From Riemerella anatipestifer (GTDB lineage: Bacteria; Bacteroidota; Bacteroidia; Flavobacteriales; Weeksellaceae): a DNA stretch of 64,000 bases. The stretch spans positions 744,001-808,000 of the forward strand of contig NZ_CP142016.1 of the NCBI RefSeq assembly GCF_035666175.1, read 5' to 3'. The notes beneath the pieces were generated by a model, which saw nothing but the letters and a program-made list of their open reading frames with translations, searched no databases and was not told where the DNA came from. Shown one piece after another: positions 9,254 through 18,428 of this stretch (position 1 is the stretch's first letter; every line of letters begins with the position of its first letter). The position numbers and the translations under genes are program-made.

Positions 9254-10660
9254 TTAGAATTTAATTTTAGATTGACATACAAAATCAGTGGTAGGTACTG
9301 AAGTCTCCTTAATTTTAGCAAAACCACCATCTACTTCTGTAAAGTTTCGGATACCTCTAGAATTGAGTATGCTAGAGGCTATCATACTACGATAACCTCC
9401 TGCACAATGGATGTAGAAATGTGTATCGTCTAGTTCTTTTGCCCAATCGTTAATCTCCATAAGAGGGCGGCTAAGGGCGTCTTCTACATGCTCAGCAGAG
9501 TATTCTCCTATATTTCTTACATCTACTACTTTTGTGTCTTTGTGGTATTCATTCGCAAAGGCTTCGGCAGAAATTCTTTTAATAGTATCTATTTCTTTTC
9601 CTGAATTTTTCCACGAGTCAAAACCTCCTTTGAGGTAGCCCACCACATTATCAAACCCTACACGAGCGAGTCTAGTAATGGCTTCTTCTACGGTACCTTC
9701 TTCACAGACTAGTAGCAGGGGTTGTTTAACATCTACAATCATTGCACCTACCCAAGGCGCAAAACTGCCTTTAAGACCAATATTGATAGAGTTAGGCACA
9801 AAACCTTGGTGGAAATCAGCGGCATTTCTAGTGTCAAGGATTAAAGCTCCTGTATTCTCTGCCACGGTTTCAAAATCTCCTACAGATAGAGCCTCTTTAC
9901 CATTTTTTAAAACTTCATCAAAGCTGGTGTAGCCTCCTTTGTTCATAGCTACATTCATTCCGAAGTATTGAGGAGGAGCGGTAAGCCCGTCTAAAACAGC
10001 GTCTATAAAAGCCTCTTTACTGGGTTGGTTGAGGGCATAGTTTATTTTCTTTTGGTTGCCAAGGCTGTCTACGGTTTCCTTCATCATATTTTTACCACAA
10101 GCAGAACCCGCTCCGTGTGCTGGATACACGGTAACCTCATCTGGTAGGGGAAGTATTTTGTTGTAAAGACTTTCGTACAATAGTCCAGCTAATTCTTCTT
10201 GAGTAAGATTAGTGGCCTTTTGTGCCAAGTCAGGACGCCCTACATCACCTAAAAATAGTGTGTCGCCACTAAACAATGCGGTTTCTTTTCCGTTTTCATC
10301 AAGGAGTAGAAAACACGCACTTTCCATCGTATGTCCTGGAGTGTGTAGCACTTTTATTTTAACATTTCCTAACTCAAAAATTTGATTGTCCTCTGCAATA
10401 ATAGCTTCAAAACTAGGCTTTGCAGTAGGTCCGTAGATGATAGGAGCGCCTGTTTTTTTACTCAAATCTAAATGTCCTGATACAAAATCAGCATGGAAGT
10501 GAGTTTCAAAGATGTATTTTAGGGTAACACCATCTTTCTCTAAACGCTCTAAGTAAGGTTGTACTTCACGCAGTGGGTCTATAATGGCTGCTTCGCCGTT
10601 AGAAGTAATGTAGTAGGCTCCTTGTGCAAGGCAACCTGTGTATATTTGTTCTATTTTCAT
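9254..10660 (-). CDS. MBL-fold hydrolase with two rhodanese domains (468 aa)
   Basis: This is a probable persulfide-handling enzyme of the ETHE1/CstB-like type. Residues 1-230 are a metallo-beta-lactamase fold with 'ETHFHADFVSGH' (His54, His56, Asp58, His63), 'HTPGHT' and 'GDTLFLGDVGRPDL'. A first rhodanese domain has 'LLLVCEEGT' (Cys near 318), and a second has the active-site loop 'IHCAGGYRS' (Cys near 418). Such fusions oxidise glutathione, CoA or bacillithiol persulfide and transfer sulfane sulfur. The neighbours, TauE/SafE upstream and a rhodanese lipoprotein downstream, fit sulfide detoxification. A bacillithiol gene (bshA) lies elsewhere in the window. The exact substrate cannot be told from sequence. 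Confidence 0.88.
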   Translation of the reverse strand: MKIEQIYTGCLAQGAYYITSNGEAAIIDPLREVQPYLERLEKDGVTLKYIFETHFHADFVSGHLDLSKKTGAPIIYGPTAKPSFEAIIAEDNQIFELGNVKIKVLHTPGHTMESACFLLLDENGKETALFSGDTLFLGDVGRPDLAQKATNLTQEELAGLLYESLYNKILPLPDEVTVYPAHGAGSACGKNMMKETVDSLGNQKKINYALNQPSKEAFIDAVLDGLTAPPQYFGMNVAMNKGGYTSFDEVLKNGKEALSVGDFETVAENTGALILDTRNAADFHQGFVPNSINIGLKGSFAPWVGAMIVDVKQPLLLVCEEGTVEEAITRLARVGFDNVVGYLKGGFDSWKNSGKEIDTIKRISAEAFANEYHKDTKVVDVRNIGEYSAEHVEDALSRPLMEINDWAKELDDTHFYIHCAGGYRSMIASSILNSRGIRNFTEVDGGFAKIKETSVPTTDFVCQSKIKF

Positions 10661-10673
10661 AATGATACTATTT

Positions 10674-11468
10674 TTATTTTAAAATTAATTCTTTAATTAG
10701 GATATAAACTCCCATACCTAACACAAACCAACCAAAAGCAGGTTTGAGTTTTTTACCATCTACTCTTTTAGATAAAGCCAAACCCAATAAAACTCCTAGA
10801 ATAGATAGCCCTGTAAAAGATAAGAGAAATTGCCAGTCTATGGCAACTTTGTCTAAAGAGCTTATAAAACCTATGGTACTACTAAGGGTAATAATAAGTA
10901 GTGAGGTACCAATAGCTTCTTTCATTTTTAACCCTAAAATCATTACCAAAGCAGGAATGATAAGAAATCCTCCACCAGCACCTACCAGTCCTGTAATAAT
11001 GCCTACCAACAGCCCTTGGGAAATAAGCAAGGTATTTCTAGATGGAGAAATCTCTAAGGTACTTGGTTCAGTTTTACTTCCCACAATCATTTTGTAGGAA
11101 GCCGAAAGCATCAGCGAGGCAAATAAGATGAGAAGGAACATATCTTTAGTGAGGCAAATGCCCCAACGGTTGATGATGTATTCGGGTAGATGTGGTACAA
11201 CCACCCTCCTAGAGAAAAGCACTCCTAAGACGGAAGGGATACCAAATAGTAAAGCGGTATTGAGGTGTATTTGTTTCTCTTTAAAGTATCCCAAAGAGCC
11301 TACTAATCCATTACAAGCAACTACAAATAAAGAGAGTGTGGTTGAGGTAATAGCATCTAACCCAAAAAGGTAGGCAAAAACAGGTACGCTTAAAATACTA
11401 CCGCCACCGCCCATAAGACCGAGTACCAAACCAATGATGACAGCAAAAAAATAACCTAGTAGTTCCAT
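10674..11468 (-). CDS. TauE/SafE-family sulfite/anion exporter (264 aa)
   Basis: This integral membrane protein has about eight hydrophobic segments in two halves. Each half starts with a glycine-rich motif: 'GLVLGLMGGGGSILSVPVF' at the N-terminus and 'GLVGAGGGFLIIPALV' around residue 160, which is the family hallmark. Members export sulfite or organosulfonates. It is the first gene of an operon with the MBL-rhodanese gene 13 bp downstream, so export of sulfite formed during persulfide oxidation is a sensible role. The start follows a TACCTTTG promoter box by 9 bp. Confidence 0.9.
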   Translation of the reverse strand: MELLGYFFAVIIGLVLGLMGGGGSILSVPVFAYLFGLDAITSTTLSLFVVACNGLVGSLGYFKEKQIHLNTALLFGIPSVLGVLFSRRVVVPHLPEYIINRWGICLTKDMFLLILFASLMLSASYKMIVGSKTEPSTLEISPSRNTLLISQGLLVGIITGLVGAGGGFLIIPALVMILGLKMKEAIGTSLLIITLSSTIGFISSLDKVAIDWQFLLSFTGLSILGVLLGLALSKRVDGKKLKPAFGWFVLGMGVYILIKELILK

Positions 11469-11477
11469 AATTTTTTA

Positions 11478-11485
11478 CAAAGGTA
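11478..11485 (-). promoter_or_regulatory. Predicted -7 box of the sulfur operon
   Basis: TACCTTTG on the minus strand fits TAnnTTTG. It is 9 bp from the ATG at 11468, so the transcript would be almost leaderless. The -33 element is poor (TTTC instead of TTTG at the expected distance). Confidence 0.45.
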
Positions 11486-11539
11486 AGACTTGTGCCGTTA
11501 TAAGTAATGAAACTTGGGTTACAGAAGTCTGTTTTTTAA

Positions 11540-11983
11540 CTAAGCTATGTCTATAATTTCAATTTGATGAGAGCCAAAATCAACCTTATCGCCAACTTTA
11601 GTGTCTTTTATTTTTGAATAAATAGGAGCCTCTTCGGAAATACAAATTACATCTTTTCCTTCATATTTGAACGGTGGCACTGAGATTCCAATAAAAATAT
11701 AACTTTTGTCGGTTTTAATAAGGCAACCACTTTCAATACTTGTATGGTGTTCTTGGGTAGAATGTTCTATGAATGCTAAATGATTTTTTGCCGTATTTGC
11801 CATCTGTTCAAACCTAAGCTGCATATCTTTAGCCTCTGTTTGATGTGAAAAGTCTTCAGGGTTGTGGGTAGCATCTTCATCTATGTCAGACTCTATACGG
11901 TAGCGCTCTACAGATTTTTGTAGGTTATCCACTATCTTTTGTTGCTCGTTAGCAATGGCTTTTAAAATGATTTCTTTTTCCAT
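11540..11983 (-). CDS. GreA/GreB-like protein, C-terminal domain type (147 aa)
   Basis: An N-terminal helical region (residues 1-85) resembles a coiled coil. The C-terminal half ('CISEEAPIYSKIKDTKVGDKVDF...IEIIDIA') resembles the FKBP-like C-terminal domain of transcript cleavage factors. The similarity is weak, so the name is tentative; it could simply be a conserved flavobacterial protein of unknown function. I chose the ATG at 11983 because a start at 12031 would add 16 hydrophobic residues and lie within the divergent promoter region. Confidence 0.6.
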   Translation of the reverse strand: MEKEIILKAIANEQQKIVDNLQKSVERYRIESDIDEDATHNPEDFSHQTEAKDMQLRFEQMANTAKNHLAFIEHSTQEHHTSIESGCLIKTDKSYIFIGISVPPFKYEGKDVICISEEAPIYSKIKDTKVGDKVDFGSHQIEIIDIA

Positions 11984-12008
11984 AAGGATTATATCTTTTA
12001 TAGAGTAA

Positions 12009-12051
12009 CAAATATAAACAAAATCTACCATATTTAGGACTGGTTTGTCCT
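12009..12051. promoter_or_regulatory. Divergent promoter region with inverted repeat
   Basis: On the minus strand TATATTTG (12009-12016) fits a -7 box for the GreA-like gene. Next to it is the inverted repeat AGGAC-N6-GTCCT (12036-12051), which could be an operator. No equally clear box is seen for the plus-strand HerA-like gene. Confidence 0.4.
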
Positions 12052-12128
12052 AGATGAGATTATTTAAGATAGATAAAAGAGCTATTATTCAGTTTTATTT
12101 CTTAATTTTATCCATCAAAAAATGTAAA

Positions 12129-13679
12129 ATGGCAGACAAAACTAAATTTATAGAAGAACTAAGCAGTAGATATAGCTCCAAAGGAGATAGTATTATCCTA
12201 GGGAAGGGAATGCTAGATGGAGAGGTAATAAAAGAGGTAGATGTAAAACTTCCGTTAAAAACCTTAAACCGTCATGGTCTTATAGCTGGGGCTACAGGAA
12301 CGGGAAAAACGAAGACTATACAGGTCTTTGTGGAGCAGCTTTCTCATGCAGGGATACCGTCTTTAGTAATGGATATTAAAGGTGATTTTTCAGGAATAGC
12401 AGAGGCTGGGGAGGAAAATAACATCATTAAAGAACGCTATGCTAAAACAGAGTTGCCGTATAAAGCTCAGCCTTTTCCGGTAGAGTTAATGACGATTTCT
12501 GGGGCTAAAGGTGTTCAGTTGAGGGCTACGGTTACAGAATTTGGACCAGTGCTACTTAGTAAAATATTGGGGCTTAATGATACCCAAAGTAGCATTATGT
12601 CTATAGTCTTTAAATATTGTGATGATAAAGGCTTACCTCTAATTGATTTAGAAGATATTAAAAAAGTATTACAGTATGTAACTACGGACGATAATGGTAA
12701 GAAAGAAATAGCAGAAAATTACGGCTCTATTGCACCAGCATCTTTAGGGGCTATTTTGAGGTCTATTGTAGCTTTAGAACAAGAGGGAGCAACAGCGTTC
12801 TTTGGTGAGCCGAGCTTTGAGGTTAATGATTTGTTACAAACTAGAGATGGGAAAGGTGTGGTAAATATTATGCGTGTAGATGACATTCAGAATAAACCGA
12901 ACTTATTTTCTACCTTTATGCTGTCTTTGTTTGCCGAGATTTATCTTACTTTTCCAGAAGAAGGCGATAGTGGAAAACCGAAATTGGTGCTTTTTATAGA
13001 TGAAGCTCACTTAATTTTTAAAGAAGCCTCCAAAACCTTGCTTTCACAGATAGAAACTATGGTGAAACTTATCCGTTCTAAAGGAGTTGGTATTTATTTT
13101 ATTACTCAAATCCCTGGAGATGTGCCAGAGAATGTTTTAAGTCAGTTAGGTCTTAAGATTCAGCATGCATTGAGAGGATTTACAGCTAAAGATAGAAAAG
13201 AAATAGAAAAAGCCATACAAAACTATCCTGTTACAGAGTATTATAAGGCGGAGGAACTCATCCAAAATTTAGGAATAGGAGAGGCGTTTGTAACGGCATT
13301 AGATGAAAAAGGTATCCCAACACCTTTGGTGCAAACTTACCTTATTTCACCAGAAAGTAGAATGGGAGTATTAACGGCTACCGAGATAGATAATCTAACG
13401 GCAGGGTCAGCTTTAGTTAAGAAATATCAGAATAGTATAGATAAAGAAAATGCTTACGAGATTTTATCTAAAAGAATGGTTCCTGTAGCTGAGGGAAGTC
13501 AGGCGTCTCAAGAAGCACCTAAAACAACCGTGACTAAAGAACAAGAAGAACCTAGCCTATTTGATACTGTATTGAAAAGTCCTATGGCTAAAACTTTTGG
13601 TACAACTTTAATGAGAGAAGGAGCAAAAGCTATACTAGGTATGCTTGGATTAAAATCCACTTCTAGGAGAAGGTACTAA
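12129..13679 (+). CDS. HerA-like / DUF853 ATPase (516 aa)
   Basis: This P-loop ATPase of the HerA-FtsK superfamily has a Walker A motif 'GATGTGKTKT' at about residues 54-63 and a Walker B 'LVLFIDEAHLIF' near residue 285, followed by 'LSQLGLKIQHALRGFTAKDRK', typical of DUF853 proteins. HerA-like proteins translocate on DNA or associate with membranes; the cellular role of this bacterial group is not settled. The start MADKTK at 12129 is preferred to an ATG at 12054, which would add a basic-hydrophobic stretch absent from the family core. A strong terminator follows. Confidence 0.85.
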   Translation: MADKTKFIEELSSRYSSKGDSIILGKGMLDGEVIKEVDVKLPLKTLNRHGLIAGATGTGKTKTIQVFVEQLSHAGIPSLVMDIKGDFSGIAEAGEENNIIKERYAKTELPYKAQPFPVELMTISGAKGVQLRATVTEFGPVLLSKILGLNDTQSSIMSIVFKYCDDKGLPLIDLEDIKKVLQYVTTDDNGKKEIAENYGSIAPASLGAILRSIVALEQEGATAFFGEPSFEVNDLLQTRDGKGVVNIMRVDDIQNKPNLFSTFMLSLFAEIYLTFPEEGDSGKPKLVLFIDEAHLIFKEASKTLLSQIETMVKLIRSKGVGIYFITQIPGDVPENVLSQLGLKIQHALRGFTAKDRKEIEKAIQNYPVTEYYKAEELIQNLGIGEAFVTALDEKGIPTPLVQTYLISPESRMGVLTATEIDNLTAGSALVKKYQNSIDKENAYEILSKRMVPVAEGSQASQEAPKTTVTKEQEEPSLFDTVLKSPMAKTFGTTLMREGAKAILGMLGLKSTSRRRY

Positions 13680-13707
13680 AAGTTAATATCATAACCTATA
13701 AAATTAA

Positions 13708-13739
13708 ATGATTCAGATTTAATCTGAATCATTTTTTTT
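13708..13739 (+). terminator. Intrinsic terminator of the HerA-like gene
   Basis: The perfect 12-bp stem ATGATTCAGATT / AATCTGAATCAT (13708-13732) is followed by eight T. Confidence 0.9.
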
Positions 13740-13833
13740 GTGGATTAAGCGGTGGTTAAATTTGCATTTAATGAAAAATATCCGCAAGTTTGCACCCTTT
13801 GATATTGTGAGATTGTTTTATTTTAAAAACTAA

Positions 13834-15057
13834 ATGTATTCGGTAATAGACATAGAGAGTAATGGTGGTGCATTTCGAGAGGAGTGTATTATAGAGGTCG
13901 CTATTTATCGTTATGATGGGCATAAAATAGTAGACCAATTTATCTCTATGGTAAATCCAGAAGCCGATATTTCTCATTTTGTGCAAAAACTGACGGGTAT
14001 TACACCTAAAATGGTTAAAACTGCTCCTAAATTTCACGAAATTGCTAAAAGAATTATAGAAATTACGAAAGGAAGCACCTTAGTAGGGCATAATGTAGAT
14101 TTTGATTATAGAATGTTGAGGCAATCTTTTAAGAGGTTGGGCTATCATTTCAGTATAGAAACATTAGACACCATACCTTTAGCCAAAAAACTCATTCCTA
14201 ATGAAGAAAGTTATTCTTTGGGGAAATTGGTGAAATCTTTAGGAATACCTTTAGCAGAACATCACAGGGCAAGTAGTGATGCCAGAGCAACGCTAGACCT
14301 TTTTAAACTGCTAATGACTAAGGATAAAGATAACGAGATTATCCAATCCCATTTTGAGGAAGCTAATGCAAAAACCTACCTCAATAAAGTTAAAACACTT
14401 ACCCAAGATTTACCAGCAGAACGAGGGATTATTTATTTTCAAGACGCTAGTGGTAAAGTGATTTTAGCTGAAGCAACAGATGGTATTTATAAGTTTGCGA
14501 AGAAGATATTTAATGCTAAGTCGAAAAAGTGGCAAAAAATACAAAATGAAGTAGAACAGATTTCTTATGAACTAGTGGTGTCAGAGTTGTTTGCAAAGCT
14601 GATTATGAACACTAAAGGTCTTGCCAAAAAGATACATTTGCCGTACGGACTTTTTTTTGAAAATGATGAATGGTTAGTCAAACGAGTGCGTAGAGATATA
14701 TCATTGTCGCCTATGATTAAATTTAAAACCCATTCGCAGGGGAGAAAAGTGCTTAATTTTATTAAAAATCACGAAGTTTTAAACAGTAAAGAAGCTCTCG
14801 AACAGTTTTTAAGTTTTAAAGATAAAAGTATGCTCCTTACAGGACAGGGCAGGACGAGAGGCGAAAAATCATTTTTGTTGATAGAAAAAGGACAAGTGTC
14901 GGGCTATGGATTTTACGATTGGTATCACCAGATAAGCACTTACGATAAACTTTCGAAGTTAAAAATAAGAGTAGACAAAGTTTCTTCTGATTTGAAAAAC
15001 GAAATAAAGTTAGCCTTGCTCAGAAATGAGTTTAAAAAACAGGAGATTCCTAGCTAA
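13834..15057 (+). CDS. DnaQ-like 3'-5' exonuclease with GIY-YIG-like region (407 aa)
   Basis: Residues 1-165 form a DEDDh exonuclease: 'MYSVIDIESNG' (Asp6, Glu8), 'LVGHNVDFDYRML' (middle Asp) and 'HHRASSDARATLDLF' (His and last Asp). The region from about 200 ('AERGIIYFQDASGKVILAEATD') resembles the GIY-YIG nuclease domain of UvrC/Cho, but the canonical GIY and YIG residues are altered, so that domain may be inactive. The combination of a DnaQ epsilon-like domain with a UvrC N-terminal-like domain is common in Bacteroidota and suggests a role in DNA repair. recN follows 44 bp downstream. Confidence 0.85.
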   Translation: MYSVIDIESNGGAFREECIIEVAIYRYDGHKIVDQFISMVNPEADISHFVQKLTGITPKMVKTAPKFHEIAKRIIEITKGSTLVGHNVDFDYRMLRQSFKRLGYHFSIETLDTIPLAKKLIPNEESYSLGKLVKSLGIPLAEHHRASSDARATLDLFKLLMTKDKDNEIIQSHFEEANAKTYLNKVKTLTQDLPAERGIIYFQDASGKVILAEATDGIYKFAKKIFNAKSKKWQKIQNEVEQISYELVVSELFAKLIMNTKGLAKKIHLPYGLFFENDEWLVKRVRRDISLSPMIKFKTHSQGRKVLNFIKNHEVLNSKEALEQFLSFKDKSMLLTGQGRTRGEKSFLLIEKGQVSGYGFYDWYHQISTYDKLSKLKIRVDKVSSDLKNEIKLALLRNEFKKQEIPS

Positions 15058-15088
15058 TATTTTCTTTCAGAGCTGAAAGTTAAATTCG

Positions 15089-15096
15089 TATTTTTG
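15089..15096 (+). promoter_or_regulatory. Predicted -7 box of recN
   Basis: TATTTTTG fits TAnnTTTG and lies only 5 bp before the recN ATG at 15102, so the mRNA would be nearly leaderless if the box is used. A small inverted repeat CTTTCA/TGAAAG lies just upstream at 15064-15079. Confidence 0.4.
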
Positions 15097-15101
15097 TACC
15101 T

Positions 15102-16751
15102 ATGCTGAATAAAATTTACATACAAAATTTTGCCCTTATAGATAAATTGAGTTTAAATCTTAATAAGGGTTTGCAGGTCATTACAGGAGAAACGGGAGCT
15201 GGTAAATCTATTATTTTAGGAGCTTTAAGGTTGATACTTGGCGAGAGAGCTGACTTGAAAGCAGTGGCAGACGCAGAACAAAAAAGTGTTGTAGAAGCCG
15301 AATTTGAAGTTTCTAACGACTTAAAATCCTTTTTTGATGAAAATGATTTGGACTTTGAAAATCCCACCATCATCAGACGAGAGATTCTCCCAAGTGGCAA
15401 ATCTAGGGCTTTTGTGAACGATGTCCCTGTAACATTAGATGTTCTTAAAAATTTATCATCTAAGTTGGTGGATATACATTCGCAGTTTGAAACTTCGTTG
15501 TTATTTACGGAGGCTTATCAGTTTAAGATTATAGATGGCATTGCACAAAATCAGTCTATTTTAGCAGAATATCAAAAGACTTTTTCGGCTTATCAGAATT
15601 TAAAGAAGGATTTAGAAGAAGCTCAAAATCATTTATCAGAAGGACTTAAAGAGAGAGATTATAAGTCTTTTCTACTCCAAGAATTAGAAGAATTAGCGTT
15701 AGATAAGATAGATTTTGAAGAGATTAAAAATCAATTAAATACGCAAGAAAATGCGGAATTTATATCGGAGAATTTAGCTGCGGTGATTTCTCGTTTTCAT
15801 CAAGAGGAGATTGGGGTATTAGATGCTTTAGCGGACGCTAAAACGAAACTGTATAGAGTATCGGAGGCTTCCTCTCAATTTGATGAGGTTAGTCAGCGTT
15901 TAGATTCTGTGTTTGAGGAGTTTAAAGATATTGTAAGCGAAGTAGAAAATCAGGTAGAAAAAATAGAAATGAATCCACATTTACTATCTGAACTTACAAC
16001 GATAGTTAATAAAATCAATACACTATTTGTAAAGCACCAAGTAGATACAGTGGAGGATTTACTAGCTATTAAAAATAAACTGTCCGAAGAGCAAAATAGC
16101 TTTGATACATTAGAGCAGAGGATAGGTGATATTACTCAAAAATTGGAACAATCTTTAACTCAGCTAGAAACTTTGTCAAAAGAATTGTCTTCAACTAGAG
16201 TTAATGCCAGTCTTGTGTTTAAAGATAAAATAGAGCAGCTACTGAAACAGTTAGGTCTAGAGAAAGCAAAAATAGAAGTTAGTTTTTCGGAGGTAGAAAC
16301 ATTTAATTCCTTTGGGAAAGAGAGCATCAATATTTTATTTCAAGCCAACACGGGGTTTCCGCTTAAACCTATACAGTCCGCAATTTCTGGCGGAGAGCGT
16401 TCTAGAGTGATGCTAAGTGTTAAGAAAATAATGGCGGAAACGACAGCTTTACCAACTTTAATTCTTGATGAAATAGATACAGGCGTTTCTGGAAGAGTGG
16501 CAGAGGAAATAGGAAAGGTGATGAAAGAAATGGCTAAAGATATGCAATTGATAGTGATTACCCATTTGGCACAGGTAGCGGCTAAAGGACACCATAATTA
16601 CAAAGTGGTTAAAAGCGAGGTGGAAGGCAGAACGCAGTCTAGAATTATCTCGTTATCAGAAGATGAAAAACTACACGAGATAGCCCAAATCTTATCAGGA
16701 GCCAAGATTACAGACGCTGCTCTAGAACAGGCTAAGGAGCTGATGAAATAA
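15102..16751 (+). CDS. recN: DNA repair protein RecN (549 aa)
   Basis: This SMC-like ATPase for recombinational repair of double-strand breaks has the usual length. Walker A 'GETGAGKS' is at residues 29-36, long coiled-coil arms span about residues 150-370, the ABC signature is 'SGGERSRVMLSVKKI' and Walker B is 'PTLILDEIDTGVSG', followed by 'VITHLAQVAA'. It lies directly after the DnaQ-like exonuclease gene, which fits a repair context. Confidence 0.97.
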   Translation: MLNKIYIQNFALIDKLSLNLNKGLQVITGETGAGKSIILGALRLILGERADLKAVADAEQKSVVEAEFEVSNDLKSFFDENDLDFENPTIIRREILPSGKSRAFVNDVPVTLDVLKNLSSKLVDIHSQFETSLLFTEAYQFKIIDGIAQNQSILAEYQKTFSAYQNLKKDLEEAQNHLSEGLKERDYKSFLLQELEELALDKIDFEEIKNQLNTQENAEFISENLAAVISRFHQEEIGVLDALADAKTKLYRVSEASSQFDEVSQRLDSVFEEFKDIVSEVENQVEKIEMNPHLLSELTTIVNKINTLFVKHQVDTVEDLLAIKNKLSEEQNSFDTLEQRIGDITQKLEQSLTQLETLSKELSSTRVNASLVFKDKIEQLLKQLGLEKAKIEVSFSEVETFNSFGKESINILFQANTGFPLKPIQSAISGGERSRVMLSVKKIMAETTALPTLILDEIDTGVSGRVAEEIGKVMKEMAKDMQLIVITHLAQVAAKGHHNYKVVKSEVEGRTQSRIISLSEDEKLHEIAQILSGAKITDAALEQAKELMK

Positions 16752-16821
16752 GAAAAACAGTAATTATGTTGTAACAAATCCAATGGTTTTGCTACTTATT
16801 GTTTAGAATAAAATTTTAATT

Positions 16822-17685
16822 ATGAAAAAAATAAATCTTTTAGTGTTACTTCTTTTAGCAGGGTTGTTTTCTGCACAGGAGGTTAATCGTTTCTTTTATG
16901 AAATGACTTTTAAACCAAGCAAAGATTCTGCTAACAAGGTGGAAAAAGAGCTTACGGTATTAGATGTGTGGAAAGATAAATCGGTTTATAGAGATTATAT
17001 GGCGGTTTCTCAAGATTCGCTGATGAAGGCTTTTATGGAACAAGTTAAGAAAACAGGTAATATGTTTGACCAAGAAAAATTTGGATTAAAACAAGGTAAA
17101 TTTACTTATTCTATAGTAAAGCCTTACCCAATTAAAGAGGTAGCTTATGAAGACTTTATTTTGGAAAAAAAGTTTGTATATAAAGAGCCTGTAAAACTAG
17201 ATTGGAAAATAGAAACAGAAAAAGCTACGATAGAAAATTACTCTACACAAAAAGCAACCACTTCTTTTGGTGGAAGAAATTGGGTAGCTTGGTTTACTAC
17301 AGATATTCCTTTTGCTGATGGTCCGTATAAATTTTATGGTTTACCGGGGCTTATTGTTAAAATAGAAGATACCCAAAACCACTATCAGTGGGTGCTTAAA
17401 GGAAATGAGAAACTTTCTGAAGAAAAAGCAACGCCATACTCTGAAAAAATGATGAAAGAATTTGGTATGGGGAATGGGATAGAGGTAACTCGCGAGAAGT
17501 TTGATAAAGCTTATCAAGCCTATAAGCAAGACCCATTTGCTTCTATCAAAACACATTTTAATAATCCAGCAATGAAAGAATATAAACTTCCAGACGGTTC
17601 TTATTTTGTAGATAAAATAAAAGAAGCGGAAGTGAAACTGAAAAAGTTTTTAAACGAAAATAATAACCCTATTGAACTAAAATAG
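16822..17685 (+). CDS. GLPGLI family secreted protein (287 aa)
   Basis: A signal peptide (MKKINLLVLLLLAGLFSAQ) precedes a beta-rich domain. The family signature is 'FYGLPGLIVKIED' near residue 175, following 'FGGRNWVAWFTTDIPFADGPY'. It is the second of three GLPGLI genes in the window. It carries 'DPFASIKTHF' near the C-terminus, as the other two carry 'DPFGGI' and 'DPFSYV'. The activity is unknown. A terminator follows. Confidence 0.88.
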   Translation: MKKINLLVLLLLAGLFSAQEVNRFFYEMTFKPSKDSANKVEKELTVLDVWKDKSVYRDYMAVSQDSLMKAFMEQVKKTGNMFDQEKFGLKQGKFTYSIVKPYPIKEVAYEDFILEKKFVYKEPVKLDWKIETEKATIENYSTQKATTSFGGRNWVAWFTTDIPFADGPYKFYGLPGLIVKIEDTQNHYQWVLKGNEKLSEEKATPYSEKMMKEFGMGNGIEVTREKFDKAYQAYKQDPFASIKTHFNNPAMKEYKLPDGSYFVDKIKEAEVKLKKFLNENNNPIELK

Positions 17686-17712
17686 GCTTTTGCTAAGAAA
17701 GTAAAATTAGAA

Positions 17713-17748
17713 GAGCAGTACATATAGATTTATTTGTACTGCTTTTTT
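17713..17748 (+). terminator. Intrinsic terminator of the GLPGLI gene
   Basis: GAGCAGTAC (17713-17721) pairs through AGCAGTAC with GTACTGCT (17736-17743) around a 14-nt loop, followed by six T. Confidence 0.85.
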
Positions 17749-17803
17749 GTGGAATGTAGAATGTATGAAATTTATTAAATTATGCTCCATAAAAATTAGA
17801 CCT

Positions 17804-18366
17804 ATGAAAAAAATATTTATGTTTTTGAGTTTTATCTGCTTTGTTTGTTTTGTTCAGGCTCAGACGGATTCGTTAAGTACTAAACCTAAGCCAATCACTT
17901 CTATTAGGAGTAATGATGTTATGATTAGTCCTTTTCCTTTAATAGCTGGAGGAGCTATAAATGTTTCTTATGAGAGACTTATTGATGATAGTTCTGGTGT
18001 TGGTTTAGATATTATTTTAGGTTTAGGAGACATATCTGGTAATAGTCAATTTTCTCCTTATTACAGAAGATATTTTGGAAAAAAATATGCTTCAGGATTT
18101 TTTATAGAAGGTTTTCTTCCTATAACAACCTCTCGTGATGAGAAAATAGATTATTATTATAGTCCTTATAGTTACTCATTTTATCCTGTACATACAGAAT
18201 CAACTAATACAACTATAGTATAGGTTTTGGTATAGGGGGTAAGTGGGTAACGCGTAGTAATATCACTTTTGAAACAAGTATCGGTTTGGCAAGGAGATCT
18301 ACTAAAGGAGAAATGGTAAGTCCTGTGGCAGGAAAGCTGATGTTAGGTGTAGGATATAGATTTTAG
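17804..18366 (+). pseudogene. Outer-membrane beta-barrel-like protein, frameshifted
   Basis: The reading frame from the ATG at 17804 has a signal peptide (ending 'CFVCFVQAQ') and barrel-like strands such as 'PFPLIAGGAINVSYERL'. It stops at 18221-18223. In the next frame, from 18223, the sequence continues as a convincing C-terminus ('GIGGKWVTRSNITFETSIGL' to 'KLMLGVGYRF') ending at 18366 with the terminal Phe typical of outer-membrane barrels. One missing base shortly before 18221 explains this. No homopolymer is present at the site. It could be a real mutation or a sequencing error. Confidence 0.75.
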
Positions 18367-18387
18367 TAGTGTTTGTTAAATACAAAT

Positions 18388-18417
18388 AAAAAAGCCTCAA
18401 AATTTTGAGGCTTTTTT
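18388..18417. terminator. Bidirectional terminator between convergent genes
   Basis: GCCTCAAAA/TTTTGAGGC (18394-18411) has A and T runs on both sides. It serves the plus-strand barrel pseudogene and the minus-strand peptidase gene. Confidence 0.9.
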
Positions 18418-18428
18418 ATTTATGATTT

